A DNA stretch of 7,774 nucleotides from NCBI GenBank assembly GCA_030616695.1, contig JAUWWU010000039.1, positions 1 to 7,774 of the forward strand, written 5' to 3'. This document shows, in pieces, positions 6,672 through 7,774 of this stretch. This DNA comes from Candidatus Omnitrophota bacterium (lineage in GTDB: Bacteria; Omnitrophota; Gorgyraeia; JAHIPI01). The position numbers and the translations under genes were made by a program. The notes under the pieces are model-generated. The model saw only the letters and a list, made by a program, of their open reading frames with translations, made no database searches and was not told the DNA's origin. Within the stretch, counting starts at the first letter, position 1. Each line of letters starts with the position of its first letter.

Positions 6672-6697
6672 GTAGAGGAGGTTTAAACCTCCTCTAC
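6672..6697. repeat. Perfect 26-bp palindrome, possible terminator or dispersed repeat
   Basis: The left half is GTAGAGGAGGTTT and the right half is its exact reverse complement, centred at 6684.5. As RNA it can form an 11-bp stem with a 4-nt UUAA loop. Read on the minus strand, it lies 16 nt past the efflux-pump stop and is followed by a moderately T-rich TTGTTAT, so it could work as a terminator for that gene. Outer CCACA (6661-6665) and TGTGG (6701-6705) could extend the stem with unequal bulges. It could also be a member of a dispersed palindromic repeat family, since similar GTAG...CTAC elements occur between genes in many bacteria. Confidence 0.7.
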
Positions 6698-6712
6698 GGG
6701 TGTGGATAACTT

Positions 6713-7774
6713 TTATTCGTGGTTTTTGAGGACGGTGGGATGGTGGAACACCTTTATGGCGATGTCGTCCATGACGGTATATATGCACGGTATTAATACA
6801 AGGGTAAGCATTGTGGCAAAAAGCAGGCCCCAGCATATGGCGAGCGCCATGGGTATCAGGATGGGGTCTCCTCCTCCGATTGCGTAAGCAACAGGTAGTA
6901 ATCCAAAGACTGTCGTTACAGTGGTCAATATTACCGGCCGAAGCCTCAATTGCCCTGCTTGTATAATTGAATGTCTCCTGTCTACGCCCGATTTTCTCAA
7001 TCTGTTTATGAAGTCGACTAAGACTATTGAGTCATTGACGACGATCCCTGTCAGAAATACCATACCTAATATAGAGAAAAATGACATAGGCATTTTATGT
7101 ACCACGAGGGCGATTATCACTCCTATCAAACCGAACGGGATGGCTAACATAATAACTAACGGAATAACAATGGAATTAAACATCGCCGCAAGTATCATAA
7201 AGATTAAAAAGAATGCCAAAAGAAAAGCGACAACAAGGCTCCTTATGGATTTCATCTGCTCCTCAAACTCCCCTCCGGCATCGACGGTGTATCCCAGATA
7301 TTCATTCTCGATTCCCTTGAAATGCCTGAGAACTTTTCTGCTGACTTCGTTGGAATTCGTAATATTCCTATCTACACTCGCGTATACCGTTACTGCCTTT
7401 TTTCCCTCGATATGGCTTATAGAATACAGGCCAACTCTCTCTTTAAAGCTTGCGACATTCTTAAGCGGTATAAGTTTTTCGTATTTGTTCGCTATCATTA
7501 TCTTATTAAAGACATCTTTGGATTCCTTCACATTCTCGCGAAGCCTGACTATTACATCTATCTCCTCTTCCGCCTTTTCCTGCTTTATTGTAGTGGCAAT
7601 TGTGCCTTTGAATACGCTTCTCACGCTGGAGCCGATTGCGCTTATGGTGAGGCCCGCCTCCGCAGCTTTGTTTTCATCGACCTCGATCATTATTTCTTTT
7701 TTGCCGCTTTCGTAATCATCGTCTATATCCTCGACGCCTTCGATCGTATTTAGGAAATCCTTATATTTTTGCGC
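6713..7774 (-). CDS. RND-family efflux transporter inner-membrane subunit, C-terminal third (5' end outside window)
   Basis: The reading frame is open from the right window edge to the TAA at 6715-6713, giving 353 visible residues. The family is about 1,000-1,050 residues, so roughly the last third is here. The first part is the second periplasmic porter/docking region, starting 'QKYKDFLNTIEGVED' and 'VDENKAAEAGLT'. Five membrane helices follow, matching TM8-TM12: near 'SLVVAFLLAFFLIFMIL', 'IVIPLVIMLAIPFGLIG', 'LTGIVVNDSIVLVDF', 'RPVILTTVTTVFGLLP' and 'MALAICWGLLFATMLTL'. The strongest signature is GIVVNDSIVLVDF plus RLRPVILTT. These pumps are trimers that export drugs, lipids or metals with an adaptor and an outer-membrane channel, driven by proton flow. 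The Lys that AcrB carries in TM10 (Lys940) aligns with Asn here. No adaptor or TolC-like gene is visible; they may lie upstream. Substrate cannot be called. Confidence 0.93.
   Translation of the reverse strand, partial: AQKYKDFLNTIEGVEDIDDDYESGKKEIMIEVDENKAAEAGLTISAIGSSVRSVFKGTIATTIKQEKAEEEIDVIVRLRENVKESKDVFNKIMIANKYEKLIPLKNVASFKERVGLYSISHIEGKKAVTVYASVDRNITNSNEVSRKVLRHFKGIENEYLGYTVDAGGEFEEQMKSIRSLVVAFLLAFFLIFMILAAMFNSIVIPLVIMLAIPFGLIGVIIALVVHKMPMSFFSILGMVFLTGIVVNDSIVLVDFINRLRKSGVDRRHSIIQAGQLRLRPVILTTVTTVFGLLPVAYAIGGGDPILIPMALAICWGLLFATMLTLVLIPCIYTVMDDIAIKVFHHPTVLKNHE

Noticed and set aside
6921..7715. Long plus-strand open frame antisense to the efflux pump
   Set aside because: It mirrors the codon bias of the RND gene on the other strand. 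The minus frame has clear family motifs, and the plus frame has no recognisable domain or ribosome site.

Overview
The window is about 7.8 kb of a Gram-negative-type (diderm) bacterial genome of moderate GC content. Evidence for an outer membrane is a beta-barrel protein and an RND efflux pump. The mix of a FecR-domain secreted protein, a lone pseudopilin with an H-X9-DG tail and a coiled-coil aspartic protease suggests the PVC/Omnitrophota part of the tree. That placement is an inference from gene style, not a proof. No rRNA, tRNA, transposase or CRISPR array was seen.

Layout. At the left edge (1-68, minus strand) is the first 22 codons of a small excisionase/BldC-like helix-turn-helix gene. 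It is served by a perfect TTGACA-17 bp-TATAAT promoter with three in-phase 10-bp direct repeats in its 5' leader. Divergent from it, on the plus strand, is a 437-residue signal-peptide-bearing outer-membrane barrel (292-1605). It converges, with only 12 bp between stops, on a 901-residue secreted FecR/coiled-coil protein on the minus strand (4323-1618). That gene uses a GTG start and its own perfect consensus promoter.

Further right is a tight minus-strand operon transcribed from 6633 to 4386: a small two-helix membrane protein of unknown function, a secreted retropepsin-like aspartic protease with a coiled coil, and a type IV pilin-like pseudopilin. Both junctions are 4-bp ATGA overlaps. Its predicted promoter lies so close to the first ATG that the message may be leaderless. 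Just upstream is a perfect 26-bp palindrome that could end the preceding transcript. Beyond it is the C-terminal third of an RND efflux transporter (7774-6713, minus), which runs off the right edge.

Functionally the window is mostly cell envelope: an outer-membrane barrel, a long periplasmic or surface coiled-coil protein, a secreted protease, a pseudopilin and an efflux pump. The most unusual items are the regulatory architecture of the left-edge HTH gene, the FecR/coiled-coil protein with its unrecognised C-terminal region, and the membrane protein-protease-pseudopilin operon. None can be called a new system from sequence alone.
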